Source: Methanomassiliicoccales archaeon
GTDB taxonomy: Archaea; Thermoplasmatota; Thermoplasmata; SG8-5
Assembly (NCBI GenBank): GCA_030636255.1
Contig: DAOVXH010000005.1
Span: 1-27,803, forward strand
Direction: 5' to 3'
DNA: 27,803 nucleotides
Each line of letters begins with the position of its first letter. Within the stretch, counting starts at the first letter, position 1. Position numbers and translations under genes: made by a program. Positions 7,107 through 15,217 of this stretch are shown in pieces. The notes beneath the pieces were generated by a model. The model made no database searches, was not told the DNA's origin, and saw only the letters and a list, made by a program, of their open reading frames with translations.

Positions 7107-7690
7107 AATTGGTATCAGTGTTTTTGGCTGCAATGATCTTGTTGGCAATCGTCCCAGCCAGCGCCCAGGAATTACCAGCCCAGGTGTTCCAGGTTCCGGC
7201 CAGCGGTTATTCTAATACTGATTCCTATTTTCCAGAAGATTTGTGGAATGAATATCAAATCCAAGTGCCTATGGGCCATGAGCTTGAATATTCATTTGAG
7301 GTTACTGGTCCAGGGGATTTCAGCATATATTTGATACCGGAAATAGGCACAGGATACATCTTCCAGGGCAGCTATTATATCAGCTTTTCTTCAGATGAGC
7401 CAGTGACTTCCTATTCTGCCACATTCCCGGCAGACTTTGGCTTTGACCAGGAATATACAATTGTGATAAACTCAACCTACAATGAGACACTGGAATACAC
7501 GGCCAGCATAAGCATTAATGAGATTGAGACACCAGATTACACAATTTACTATCTTCTTGTAATATTTGGATTCATTGGCCTGGCAATATTCAGCTGGAGA
7601 CTGGTGCTCTGGCAGGACAAGCAGGAAAAGAAGGCAGAGCAGGCAGCCAGGGAGCAGAGAAAGAGCCGCCGGGGAAAACACAAGCGTTGA
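7103..7690 (+). CDS. Single-pass membrane protein with extracellular beta-rich domain
   Basis: 195 residues, family not recognised. It begins with TTG inside the TTGA overlap with the FtsZ-like gene. It has a cleavable-looking signal peptide (about 1-21, ending ASA/Q) and an ectodomain of about 125 residues rich in aromatic beta strands (YSFEVTGPGDFSIYLIPE). One transmembrane helix follows (about 148-170), then a strongly basic 25-residue cytoplasmic tail (KKAEQAAREQRKSRRGKHKR). The topology is outside-N, inside-C. The basic tail could bind lipid head groups, nucleic acid or the acidic surface of the FtsZ-like partner. The role is unknown; coupling to the FtsZ-like gene is the main clue. Confidence 0.75.
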   Translation: MKLVSVFLAAMILLAIVPASAQELPAQVFQVPASGYSNTDSYFPEDLWNEYQIQVPMGHELEYSFEVTGPGDFSIYLIPEIGTGYIFQGSYYISFSSDEPVTSYSATFPADFGFDQEYTIVINSTYNETLEYTASISINEIETPDYTIYYLLVIFGFIGLAIFSWRLVLWQDKQEKKAEQAAREQRKSRRGKHKR

Positions 7691-7732
7691 TTATTTATTC
7701 TCCAGTTCTTTCTATGGATAGGATGGTTGGAG

Positions 7733-8428
7733 ATGAATATAATACCGGACAATAATCAGACTGGCCTGAGCCTGAAGAAACAGTACAATATAGTTCTGAT
7801 TCTGCTTGCTATCAATATAATAGTGGGCGGAGCCATGTGGCTTGCTGACAGGCAGACATATGACCCCTACATTGGTGTTATTGGCTTTTTGTTTGTGATT
7901 GTGACAATACTCATTTTAATTGCAGTTCTTCTGAAAAAATATGACATATCATTGGGCTTGGCTGTGCTTAGTGCATCTTTTGTCGGCTTCACGGCCTTGT
8001 CCATAATTGTCATGATGATATTTGATCCATTCTGGGGATACCCTGACCCCTTTGTGGTTTTGTCATTGGTTCCAGTTACTATCTTGTTCTTAGCCAGTTA
8101 TTTCCTGTGGAACTTGTATAATGGCATATACAAGCCAATGAAGCAGGCGTCCATGACACCGGTAGCCAGGCGCCTGTCCAGGCGTAAAACAAAACAGGGC
8201 ATGCTAAGCATAATTCTCGGTTTCATTGGGGTTCAGGCATCGGTGGCTCTTCCTCCGGTAGGAATGGCACTGGGGGCCGTGGCTCTGCTGCTAGGACTGA
8301 ATGCAAGACAAAGGCGTGATAGACAGGGACTGGGTGGTATTGTTCTGGGGATAATTTCCATTACCCTGGGCTTTTGCTTGATAATATACTATTTTGCATT
8401 CGGTAGGCATTTTTATTTACCTTGGTAA
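7733..8428 (+). CDS. Multi-pass membrane protein, DUF4190-like C-terminus
   Basis: 231 residues with about six hydrophobic helices. The last third is Gly/Leu-rich: an ILGFIGV helix, GMALGAVALLLGL, a basic turn ARQRRDRQGLGG, then IVLGIISITLG. This resembles the two-helix DUF4190 domain found in many small membrane proteins of unknown function. A basic cytoplasmic loop (RRLSRRKTKQ) separates the two halves. The frame could open at TTG 7727, but ATG 7733 has GGATGG about 6 nt upstream and is preferred. It starts 42 nt after the preceding gene and may share its transcript or use the weak TATA-like TTATTTATT near 7691. It is possibly the third member of the FtsZ-like unit. Confidence 0.7.
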   Translation: MNIIPDNNQTGLSLKKQYNIVLILLAINIIVGGAMWLADRQTYDPYIGVIGFLFVIVTILILIAVLLKKYDISLGLAVLSASFVGFTALSIIVMMIFDPFWGYPDPFVVLSLVPVTILFLASYFLWNLYNGIYKPMKQASMTPVARRLSRRKTKQGMLSIILGFIGVQASVALPPVGMALGAVALLLGLNARQRRDRQGLGGIVLGIISITLGFCLIIYYFAFGRHFYLPW

Positions 8429-8446
8429 CCATTTATACCTGATATT

Positions 8447-8857
8447 ATGCCGGAGAGATACAAAATAATTGACCATACCGCAGACATTGCCATCCGAACT
8501 TCTGGCAAGTCCATGAACGAAGCCTTTGAGAATGCTGGATACGCCATGTTCGACACAATGTGCGATGCCAGTGCGGTGAAGCCCCTGACAACAAAAAAGA
8601 TTGAGTGCGAAGCCAATGACCTGGAACAACTTCTGGTTGACTGGCTTTCCGAATTGCTTTTCATATGCGATGTTGATGACATGCTGTTTTCCAAGTTCGA
8701 GGTTCAGATAAACGGAACAAAGCTTGAGGCCAAAATTTACGGCGAGAAAATGGACAGTGCCAGGCATCATTTGAAGACCGACATAAAGGCAATAACCTAT
8801 CACCTGTTGGAAGTTGATAAGGCTACTAATACTGTTCAGGTATTGTTTGATATTTGA
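8447..8857 (+). CDS. Archaease
   Basis: 136 residues, the usual archaease length. The family N-terminus is clear: IIDHTADIAI with metal-ligand Asp13. The conserved LLVDWLSELLF helix, a KAITYH segment and the terminal VLFDI follow. Archaease is a small soluble cofactor that speeds guanylylation of the RNA ligase RtcB, used in tRNA splicing and repair, and has also been linked to tRNA methyltransferases. No RtcB gene is in this window. A TATA-like TTTTTATTTA at 8410-8419 overlaps the end of the previous gene and would give a leader of a few bases. Downstream, hairpins at 8901-8939 separate it from a convergent gene. Confidence 0.93.
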   Translation: MPERYKIIDHTADIAIRTSGKSMNEAFENAGYAMFDTMCDASAVKPLTTKKIECEANDLEQLLVDWLSELLFICDVDDMLFSKFEVQINGTKLEAKIYGEKMDSARHHLKTDIKAITYHLLEVDKATNTVQVLFDI

Positions 8858-8900
8858 AATCATGTTCGGTTGTGTTAGGCACATTGTTCCCACTCTAGCT

Positions 8901-8939
8901 GGCCATTTTTAGGCCTGACGGGGGAAAGACTGGGTCTTT
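8901..8939. terminator. Hairpins between convergent genes
   Basis: GGCC(8901-8904)/GGCC(8912-8915) flank an ATTTTTA loop. A second stem AAAGAC (8925-8930) pairs with GTCTTT (8934-8939). They sit in the 85-bp gap between archaease and the convergent PKD gene. A terminator role is inferred from position and not proven. Confidence 0.4.
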
Positions 8940-8942
8940 AGG

Positions 8943-11591
8943 TTAAGAAACGTTCAATTCTATAGTTTCCATGCCGATTGCACCGAAGTCATCAGTTACA
9001 ATCAATGTAACATCATACACTCCTGCCACCTCATAGGTGTGGGAAATCTCCTCACCCGTCACCTGGGTGCCATCTCCCAAATCCCACTCATAGGATACGA
9101 TATAACCATCTATATCATAGGAACTAGAAGCATCGAAATATAGTGTGTGGTCGTCCAAAGGTTCTCCTACTTCATTGGGTTCACAACATTCAACTGTTTG
9201 CAAAACAGAATCCAGATAACACGATGGTACGATTGCTTCCTGATTAAAACCAAATAGGGTTCTGAATAAGCGAGAGTATGTCGCTGTATTTCCCGAGGAA
9301 TCAAAACTGAGTATTAGTGGATTCGCCCCACGGTTCTCTGCATCATAGAGTAATTTTACTTCATATTCTCGGTCCGCATAAATTTTAAGTGTTGTGAAAA
9401 GCGCGTTAGATTCACTGTAAATAAGAACCCCGTCCTCAATTACTTGAAGAGTCACTGTGTTCCCTGGCCTTCCAACCACCACCATTTTAAGGTCAACCTC
9501 TTGATATATTTCAAACGATGGCTGGGGTTCAAATACAGGAACATTAACAATCATTGGCTCGATTCTATTGAATGTTTCACCCAAGTATTCAAAAGTGATG
9601 TTGGCAATTACAATATATCTTCCTGGTTCAGAATATGAATGGATTGGTTGTTCTTCTGTTGATGCGGAGCCATCACCAAAGTCCCAACTTATTGCGGTTA
9701 GATTGTAATGAGAGTATTCTTTGTAATCCCAGCAAACAATATCGAAGTCAATTGGAGTATTCAAATATGCATGGGCTTCCTTTGAATATTTGTGTGACCA
9801 TGTGCCGGTGAGAGGGGTTAATACTTCATTAACTTGTATTATTTGCTTAGACTCATCGCCCCGAAGACAGATGGTCTCTGATCCAAGTAGAGATGACCAC
9901 GTACATTCAATTGCAATATTCTCAGTGCGGTTCCTTACCAAATAAATTAAGGAAATTTCTTCTTCTGGATGGTATGGGAAAGAAATGCTAGAAGTGGTGC
10001 CTATATTTAATTTTGTTCTTGATAGAACTTCAAATCCACTGCCTTCAATTTTTTTCAAGATTAGTGCATCTGCTTCTGTATTAACATCGCCACTGATAGT
10101 AAAATTGCAATCAACTTGCTGGGAAACACCAATGCTCCTCAGTGTGAAATAGTGCCCGGTTGTAGAAAGGACATACTCTCTTACATAACCTCCTAGTTGC
10201 AGTTCAGCAGGTTCAAAATCAAGTGTTATGCTCTCTCCCGGCCAAAGATCTGTGTATATTTGATCTTCCCATAGTGCTCTTTGTGTAACATTAACCCCGC
10301 CTTGATTAGTTGCTCTAATTAAATCACACTCATGTGAAATTACTGGTATTTCTGGGCCAGTGTAAATTCCAGCAAAATCAATCCCATGATTCTGTGTCCA
10401 TAATATCTTTAATTTGATATCGCCATCTACATCGGGAAGATTATTAGTTAGGTCTAGATATTGCTCAGAATAGTCCATGCGAGGAGTGATTTCGGAAATA
10501 TTTATCCATTCATGATTTAAATCAAGTACTTGTATGATAAGAGAGCACTTAAAATGATCGAAAAAACCCGCAGGAACATGTGACCTATATTCTACAGGAG
10601 TAGAATTCGTCCTGAGAATTAGATTAAGATTATCATAAGCCGCAACTTGACCAAAATCTAATACTGCCCAGTCTCCTTTTTCACCATTATAAGCATCACC
10701 ATCGAATTCAGATATTTCTTGGCAAATATCTTCCATGTCGTCATTATAAGCATCTAATGGGGTGAGAAGGGATGTTGGCCAATCCTCTGGATAAGCACAA
10801 ATTTCCCCATCTGGGGATATGGCAAGATTTGAAAACATTGGCCGATCAATAGCAGTCAAGGCAAACCTATCCAAAGATGAATGTTCATTTTCAAATTCTA
10901 TTATCTCCATTGATAAGAATTCGTCTTTTGTGGATAATGGCCTGTTTAGGATGTAACTATCCTGGACATCCAATTCTGCTCGGTCAAAATCTTCGGATCT
11001 TGGAAGGAGGTTATTATCTTTCACATATTCGCTTCCACTCCATGGGGCAACGTATGGGCAGCCACCTGATGGTAGCGGTGAAGGGCTAGTTACGTCAGGG
11101 GTGGTAACAACTAATGGATGTAAGAATGTATCGTGAATCCAAGAGACTGGGATCCATTCATCAACTATAGGCGGAATTTCCCCCGCTTGAATACCCGCAG
11201 AAAAGCTGTAAATCCTCATATGATATTCTGTTAATGGGCTAAGTCCAGTAAAAGTAGCAGAGTATGGAGCAATTTGTCCCCATTCACCAAGTGGAGGGCC
11301 TGGATCTTGATACCAGATAGCAACAGTCTGCTGATTATTATCCAAAACATTTGGTAAATTAGTTGTAGTTCTTATATACAATTTATAGCCACAAATAATA
11401 CCCTGATTTACAGTTTCATAAGTTGGGTTCCAAGAAACCGTGATAGTCGATGATGTTTTACTCGAATACCAAAAATTGATTGTAGCGGCTTCAGCATCAT
11501 GGGAAGCTACCAAAGTTAGAGCACTCAAAAGCATTGCACATGCAACTATAATCGTTGTTATTTTATTCATTGTTCTATTATCCATAATCAT
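8943..11591 (-). CDS. Secreted FN3/PKD-domain surface protein
   Basis: 882 residues. A signal peptide (about 1-35, ending DAEA) precedes a fibronectin-III domain (about 37-160; TITVSWNP, LSPLTEYHMRIYSF). A large central region without a recognised family follows, Cys-poor and beta-rich. Two PKD domains come last (about 600-675 with WDFGDGS; about 795-882 with WDLGDGT and HTYEVAGVYDVTLIVTDD). It ends at the last PKD strand with no membrane anchor or archaeosortase-like signal, so it is released or held non-covalently. Such modules bind cell-surface partners or polysaccharide; no catalytic domain is visible. GGGGA about 8 nt before ATG 11591 and a TATA-like box at 11634-11642 support this start. 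It is more AT-rich than the neighbouring housekeeping genes. Confidence 0.85.
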   Translation of the reverse strand: MIMDNRTMNKITTIIVACAMLLSALTLVASHDAEAATINFWYSSKTSSTITVSWNPTYETVNQGIICGYKLYIRTTTNLPNVLDNNQQTVAIWYQDPGPPLGEWGQIAPYSATFTGLSPLTEYHMRIYSFSAGIQAGEIPPIVDEWIPVSWIHDTFLHPLVVTTPDVTSPSPLPSGGCPYVAPWSGSEYVKDNNLLPRSEDFDRAELDVQDSYILNRPLSTKDEFLSMEIIEFENEHSSLDRFALTAIDRPMFSNLAISPDGEICAYPEDWPTSLLTPLDAYNDDMEDICQEISEFDGDAYNGEKGDWAVLDFGQVAAYDNLNLILRTNSTPVEYRSHVPAGFFDHFKCSLIIQVLDLNHEWINISEITPRMDYSEQYLDLTNNLPDVDGDIKLKILWTQNHGIDFAGIYTGPEIPVISHECDLIRATNQGGVNVTQRALWEDQIYTDLWPGESITLDFEPAELQLGGYVREYVLSTTGHYFTLRSIGVSQQVDCNFTISGDVNTEADALILKKIEGSGFEVLSRTKLNIGTTSSISFPYHPEEEISLIYLVRNRTENIAIECTWSSLLGSETICLRGDESKQIIQVNEVLTPLTGTWSHKYSKEAHAYLNTPIDFDIVCWDYKEYSHYNLTAISWDFGDGSASTEEQPIHSYSEPGRYIVIANITFEYLGETFNRIEPMIVNVPVFEPQPSFEIYQEVDLKMVVVGRPGNTVTLQVIEDGVLIYSESNALFTTLKIYADREYEVKLLYDAENRGANPLILSFDSSGNTATYSRLFRTLFGFNQEAIVPSCYLDSVLQTVECCEPNEVGEPLDDHTLYFDASSSYDIDGYIVSYEWDLGDGTQVTGEEISHTYEVAGVYDVTLIVTDDFGAIGMETIELNVS

Positions 11592-11633
11592 TATATATTC
11601 CCCAGGCTGGGAATTTTGTTCTTGTTAATAACC

Positions 11634-11642
11634 TTTTTTATA
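11634..11642 (-). promoter_or_regulatory. TATA-like promoter of the FN3/PKD gene
   Basis: Minus-strand TATAAAAAA. The predicted start near 11612 gives a leader of about 20 nt carrying the GGGGA Shine-Dalgarno before ATG 11591. Confidence 0.55.
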
Positions 11643-11772
11643 CTTTGCTTCAATTAAGTTTAACCAAAAGTAGCTAGATGTCCAATATTTTAAGTGCAAA
11701 TTATAGAGTATGCAATGATAAATGTTATTTGCACAAATTATTATATTACTGACACGCCTTATTAAGACTATA

Positions 11773-12921
11773 ATGAAACAAAAAATAATAATTAGCAATC
11801 AAAAGTTATTACTTTCGTACATGTCTATTCCGATTGCTATATGCCTCCTCCTCCCTTGTCTATTGGGATTTTTCACATCGGCACCCAATGATGCTGCCTT
11901 TTATGAAATGGATGAACGTGAATCAGTCTCTAAAACCAGAAGTACTTATGAATTGAATATCGAAGTGGATTATTTCCCTGGCCTGTTGTGGCCAGAAGTA
12001 ATTGATGCCTTTGATTTCTTGATTTCATATTTTGAAGCCCGAGGGATACAAACAGAAGTGACCTTTAATAGTACAAACAATGTGATAGAAGAAGGAAAAG
12101 GTTACATTACATCTCATGAAACGTGGAGAACTATAGAACGACAGTACCATGACCACCCAACTTCCCATGTTTATTTTATTGTTGCTAAACATATTGATGG
12201 AGGTGCCGGGGTTGCATTACCTTCTTACGGGGCCGGCATTGGCTTGGACAAGACAGGAGATAGTTATGAAAATATCCGTTTTCTTGTTATGCATGAAATA
12301 GGTCACTGTATTGGCATAGGTCTTCATGATGATACAGATGTAGAAATTTATTCGAGTTCCGGGTTTATGAAAAATGGAGATTTTGGCTATTCTGGATTCA
12401 ATAGTAGTCTTGTGACAAAATATGACGAAGAAGATTGGAATGATACATTTGCAACAGATGGAGTATTTGGTAATTCTACACGATGTAGTGCTCGAATCTG
12501 GAATAGATATTCAATTATTGGAGAGATATACGACAATACATCAGACGTCATAGGCAGAGTAACTGGCGATGTTGATATGCCTGAATGGGGAATCAGTATA
12601 TTTCTAACCGAAATTGAAGGAACAAATTATTATTCTACTGCTTTTTTACCCAATGATGGGAATTTTAGCTTTCAGGCTAAACCGGGAAATTACTCTTTAG
12701 AATTACGGGAGGGATACCAATTCGATTTGCCGCAATTTATTAATGTCTCTGAAAGGGAAACATTAATGCTTGGAAACTTAACTGTTGAATACCAACTAAT
12801 CCGACACCAACCGACAATTGCTTATTCAACATTAATAGTTATAGCAATCCTTTCAGCATCAGGTATTGCATTATTAATTGTTTACAAGAAAAAGGTTATG
12901 AAAGGAGACAAACAGGGTTAA
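11773..12921 (+). CDS. Metzincin-like membrane-anchored metalloprotease
   Basis: 382 residues with the chosen start (frame open from ATG 11722). An N-terminal signal or anchor segment precedes a domain carrying MHEIGHCIGIGLHDD. HEIGH supplies two zinc ligands and the catalytic Glu. The third His is one residue later than in the usual HExxHxxGxxH. A possible Met-turn Met follows 14 residues on (SSSGFMKNG). Then come a beta-rich segment like a carboxypeptidase regulatory domain (FSFQAKPGNYSLEL) and a C-terminal transmembrane helix with a KKK tail. The catalytic domain should face outside. ATG 11773 is preferred because TTATATT at 11741-11747 predicts a transcript start near 11770. Protease activity is inferred from the motif; the family is not identified. 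Confidence 0.7.
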   Translation: MKQKIIISNQKLLLSYMSIPIAICLLLPCLLGFFTSAPNDAAFYEMDERESVSKTRSTYELNIEVDYFPGLLWPEVIDAFDFLISYFEARGIQTEVTFNSTNNVIEEGKGYITSHETWRTIERQYHDHPTSHVYFIVAKHIDGGAGVALPSYGAGIGLDKTGDSYENIRFLVMHEIGHCIGIGLHDDTDVEIYSSSGFMKNGDFGYSGFNSSLVTKYDEEDWNDTFATDGVFGNSTRCSARIWNRYSIIGEIYDNTSDVIGRVTGDVDMPEWGISIFLTEIEGTNYYSTAFLPNDGNFSFQAKPGNYSLELREGYQFDLPQFINVSERETLMLGNLTVEYQLIRHQPTIAYSTLIVIAILSASGIALLIVYKKKVMKGDKQG

Positions 12922-12974
12922 TATTAAATATATCAATATAATTTCACAGGTTTATTAGGTAATGGGGAGATGAA

Positions 12975-13454
12975 ATGACTGGGGAAAAGAGTGTCAATAA
13001 TGGAAAGATTATGTTGGGCATTATAATTGCAATCATGGTTATTGCAGTATCTAGTCTATATTTTATGCAGACACAAGAAATGGATGCAATGATTTTGAAT
13101 GATTTCAATGATGACATCATTGATAGAAATGATGATTATAAAATAAACTGGGAAGATTATCCCATTGAGTGGAAGTCCTTTGAGATCGGTGACAATATCA
13201 CTATCAGGGACAGGATTTCATACATACACATAACAGGTAACGAGGATTATACTGGAACGTTCATAAGGATAGATTACACGGGTAAATATAATATCTCGGG
13301 AGATGAACTCAACATAGGGGCAGCACATGTTAATGTTTATGAGGATTTGACTGATAAATATCAAGAAGGTGATTTCATTACAATAAAAACAACAATTGTT
13401 TCAAATGATTCCTATACTGGAGCCGAAGTTGGTAGCTGGGAAATAGTATCATGA
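12975..13454 (+). CDS. Small N-terminally anchored surface protein, unknown
   Basis: 159 residues, family not recognised. One hydrophobic segment (about 13-33) after a short basic N-terminus looks like an uncleaved anchor or signal peptide. The rest is an acidic, Asp/Asn-rich beta domain with repeated I-T-I strands (GDNITIRDRISYIHIT) and may be an OB-like or other small beta barrel, a guess from pattern only. GGGGAG lies 6 nt before ATG 12975, a strong Shine-Dalgarno. The gene follows the metzincin-like gene by 53 nt in the same direction, so co-expression is likely. It converges on the next gene with only 9 bp between the coding regions. Confidence 0.65.
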   Translation: MTGEKSVNNGKIMLGIIIAIMVIAVSSLYFMQTQEMDAMILNDFNDDIIDRNDDYKINWEDYPIEWKSFEIGDNITIRDRISYIHITGNEDYTGTFIRIDYTGKYNISGDELNIGAAHVNVYEDLTDKYQEGDFITIKTTIVSNDSYTGAEVGSWEIVS

Positions 13455-13463
13455 TAACAACTT

Positions 13464-14612
13464 TCAATTTATTTTGTTATTAGTCTGCCCCTTGAGATAC
13501 AGCATTAATTTTATTTCCTCAGGCGAGAACTTGGTATGCTGTTTCATGGCCTCAACATCTTCCCTGGCCAGCAATTTTAATGTGGGCGGCTTGCCCATGG
13601 TGAACATGTATAATCTTTTCATTGCCTCCGGGTCTATGTCTGGAACTCCTAAAATTTCCTGGCAATGCTCTATGTCCAGGCCCCGAATATGAACCTCGTT
13701 CACAGTGCCGTCATGGATGTCCATTATTGTGTAAAATCGTTCATAGGATGGAGTATTTTCCCTGGCTGTAACAAGCAGGTTGAACCCCTCTATTTCCTTG
13801 ATGGCGGCAATGAAGCCAGTGAGATATTCCACAAGGTCATCTGTTGCCTCAAAATAATTGTCCATTACCAGAATGATTTTCTTGTTGTCAAGTTGGGCAG
13901 CAAGCTCCTCTGGCCTTTCCAGTTCCAGCTCAATATCCGGAATCAGCTGGCACAGTGTTTTTTCCATTTCTTTTTTGAATGCTGGAAATGAATTGTGCAT
14001 GGGCACCCAGGCAGCAGACCATTTGCTATTGTTCAAATCCAGAAATTTAGATGCCAAAGTGGATGTTCCATAGCCCTGGCTTCCATAGATTATGGTGATT
14101 TTTGATTGGGATTTCTCAAGCATCTGGCCTAAGTTCTCCAGTTCGGCTTCCCTATTTACAAATCCCTCAATGCTAGGTATTGGGCCGGCCATCTTGCACT
14201 GGTATGATATTACCTGGCTGGCCTCGCCTGCAAGTGTGAGCATCAATGGCAGAATGCAGATAGTTTTCTCCTTTGCCAGTATCTCGGAGACCTGCATTTC
14301 CTTTCCATCATAAGAGACTGTCTGGCCCTTGATATGCTCAAGAACCGATTTTACCTCTGCCAGGCCCTTGTCAGTAAGAAAGTAGGACTTGTAACGACGT
14401 TTCTCGCCCTTCACATGTCCCTTGATGTCCTTGACAAGCTCGCGCTCTGCCAGTGTCTTCAAAGTTCTTGGAACATGACTGAGCCTCAGACCGGTAGCCT
14501 CGGATATTCCCTTCTGGGTTATGGAAACCGGGTACTCTTTATCATTCCTATGATGCCAGTTATCCTTGAGATGCAGTAAAATCTTGTCCAATGCTGTCAG
14601 GTCGATGCTCAT
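13464..14612 (-). CDS. Winged-helix regulator with degenerate P-loop ATPase domain
   Basis: 382 residues. An N-terminal winged helix (about 1-95) has ITQKGISEATGLRLSHVPRTL as recognition region, then a wing (KGEKRRYKSYFLT), as in MarR-like factors. After a linker, a STAND/AAA-type nucleotide-binding fold begins near residue 150 (FVNREAELENL). Walker A reads GSQGYGTS (177-184): the invariant Lys is Thr183. Walker B is IILVMDN (246-252), with Asn in place of the usual second acidic residue. ATP may be bound without hydrolysis, or not at all. A TARE sensor-like motif and a helical C-terminus follow. The minus-strand box CTTTTAATG (14635-14643) puts the transcript start at the ATG, so the mRNA looks leaderless. 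Target genes are unknown. Confidence 0.8.
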   Translation of the reverse strand: MSIDLTALDKILLHLKDNWHHRNDKEYPVSITQKGISEATGLRLSHVPRTLKTLAERELVKDIKGHVKGEKRRYKSYFLTDKGLAEVKSVLEHIKGQTVSYDGKEMQVSEILAKEKTICILPLMLTLAGEASQVISYQCKMAGPIPSIEGFVNREAELENLGQMLEKSQSKITIIYGSQGYGTSTLASKFLDLNNSKWSAAWVPMHNSFPAFKKEMEKTLCQLIPDIELELERPEELAAQLDNKKIILVMDNYFEATDDLVEYLTGFIAAIKEIEGFNLLVTARENTPSYERFYTIMDIHDGTVNEVHIRGLDIEHCQEILGVPDIDPEAMKRLYMFTMGKPPTLKLLAREDVEAMKQHTKFSPEEIKLMLYLKGQTNNKIN

Positions 14613-14634
14613 CGAATAAAGATGGTAGTTCTGG

Positions 14635-14643
14635 CATTAAAAG
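14635..14643 (-). promoter_or_regulatory. TATA-like promoter of the winged-helix/P-loop gene
   Basis: Minus-strand CTTTTAATG centred about 27 nt before ATG 14612, predicting a leaderless transcript. It lies in the 45-bp gap after the neighbouring gene. Confidence 0.45.
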
Positions 14644-14657
14644 GTTTTTGGGGTAAT

Positions 14658-15002
14658 TCACAATGCCTCTTTCAGACGATTATGAGTTATATTTGCAGTA
14701 AACCTATGCTTACCCAATATCACTGCTGGGGTAGTTTTGATTCCCTTGAATATGGCACGCATATTGTCCCAAAATCTGTACCTATCATAAATGACCAGTT
14801 CCAAATCCTGGCACTTCGCAAAATCCTCAACAATTTTCTTAACCTTCATTTCATCGGCAGGTAACCAGCTGTGAATGGAGGTTACGAGTTGTTCGTTTTC
14901 CAACCAGATAGTCCTTCTGTGAGCCTCTTTCATATGTTCAGTGGGCTCTGTATCTTTCTGGATATGTTCTTTTGTATGAATAAATAATTCAATTTTTTTC
15001 AT
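14658..15002 (-). CDS. Thioredoxin-fold-like protein without active-site cysteines
   Basis: About 114 residues. The end of the chain resembles a thioredoxin or glutaredoxin C-terminal half: DLELVIYDRY strand, helix, then KTTPAVILGKHRF, where Thr-Pro would be the cis-proline before a beta hairpin. The first strand (KKIELFIHTK) fits the N-terminal strand. The usual CxxC is missing; the only Cys is in AKCQDLEL. A redox role is therefore unlikely, and binding or a structural role is more probable. The frame also allows GTG 15011; ATG 15002 is chosen because a minus-strand box GACTTTTATC (15034-15043) predicts a transcript start near 15012. The fold assignment is tentative. Confidence 0.6.
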   Translation of the reverse strand: MKKIELFIHTKEHIQKDTEPTEHMKEAHRRTIWLENEQLVTSIHSWLPADEMKVKKIVEDFAKCQDLELVIYDRYRFWDNMRAIFKGIKTTPAVILGKHRFTANITHNRLKEAL

Positions 15003-15011
15003 CTCTTCCAC

Positions 15012-15217
15012 AACTAAGTCAATGAACCAAAGCTGATAAAAGTCTTTCGTTTATGCTTGCCAGATTTGAAAATTAATTTCCGTTCCCGTTGGAATTCGTT
15101 GGTGGAACCACATTGGCTTGCGCGAACTGCACTTGTAAAATAATTAATATCCAGTTCGTAGGAGTTTAATTATCCATTGCTTACAGAAACTCCATAAAAT
15201 GCTGATACTGATTTTGC
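15012..15217. other. Intergenic region with duplicated gene tail
   Basis: About 206 bp between two minus-strand genes. It contains the promoter-like box at 15034-15043 and, at 15073-15135, a copy of the tail of the nucleotidyltransferase gene. No start codon or complete gene is visible on either strand. Confidence 0.6.
15073..15165 (-). pseudogene. Remnant of a duplicated nucleotidyltransferase C-terminus
   Basis: Read on the minus strand, the frame ending at TAA 15075-15073 encodes QANVVPPTNSNGNGN-stop, identical to the last 15 residues of the nucleotidyltransferase gene that ends at 15218. All differences in those codons are synonymous (for example GCC/GCA, AAT/AAC, GGA/GGG, TAA/TAG). Upstream the similarity stops, and an in-frame stop at 15168-15166 with no Met closes the frame. 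It is most simply the end of a deleted paralogue. A bare local duplication is less likely given the synonymous changes. Confidence 0.6.
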
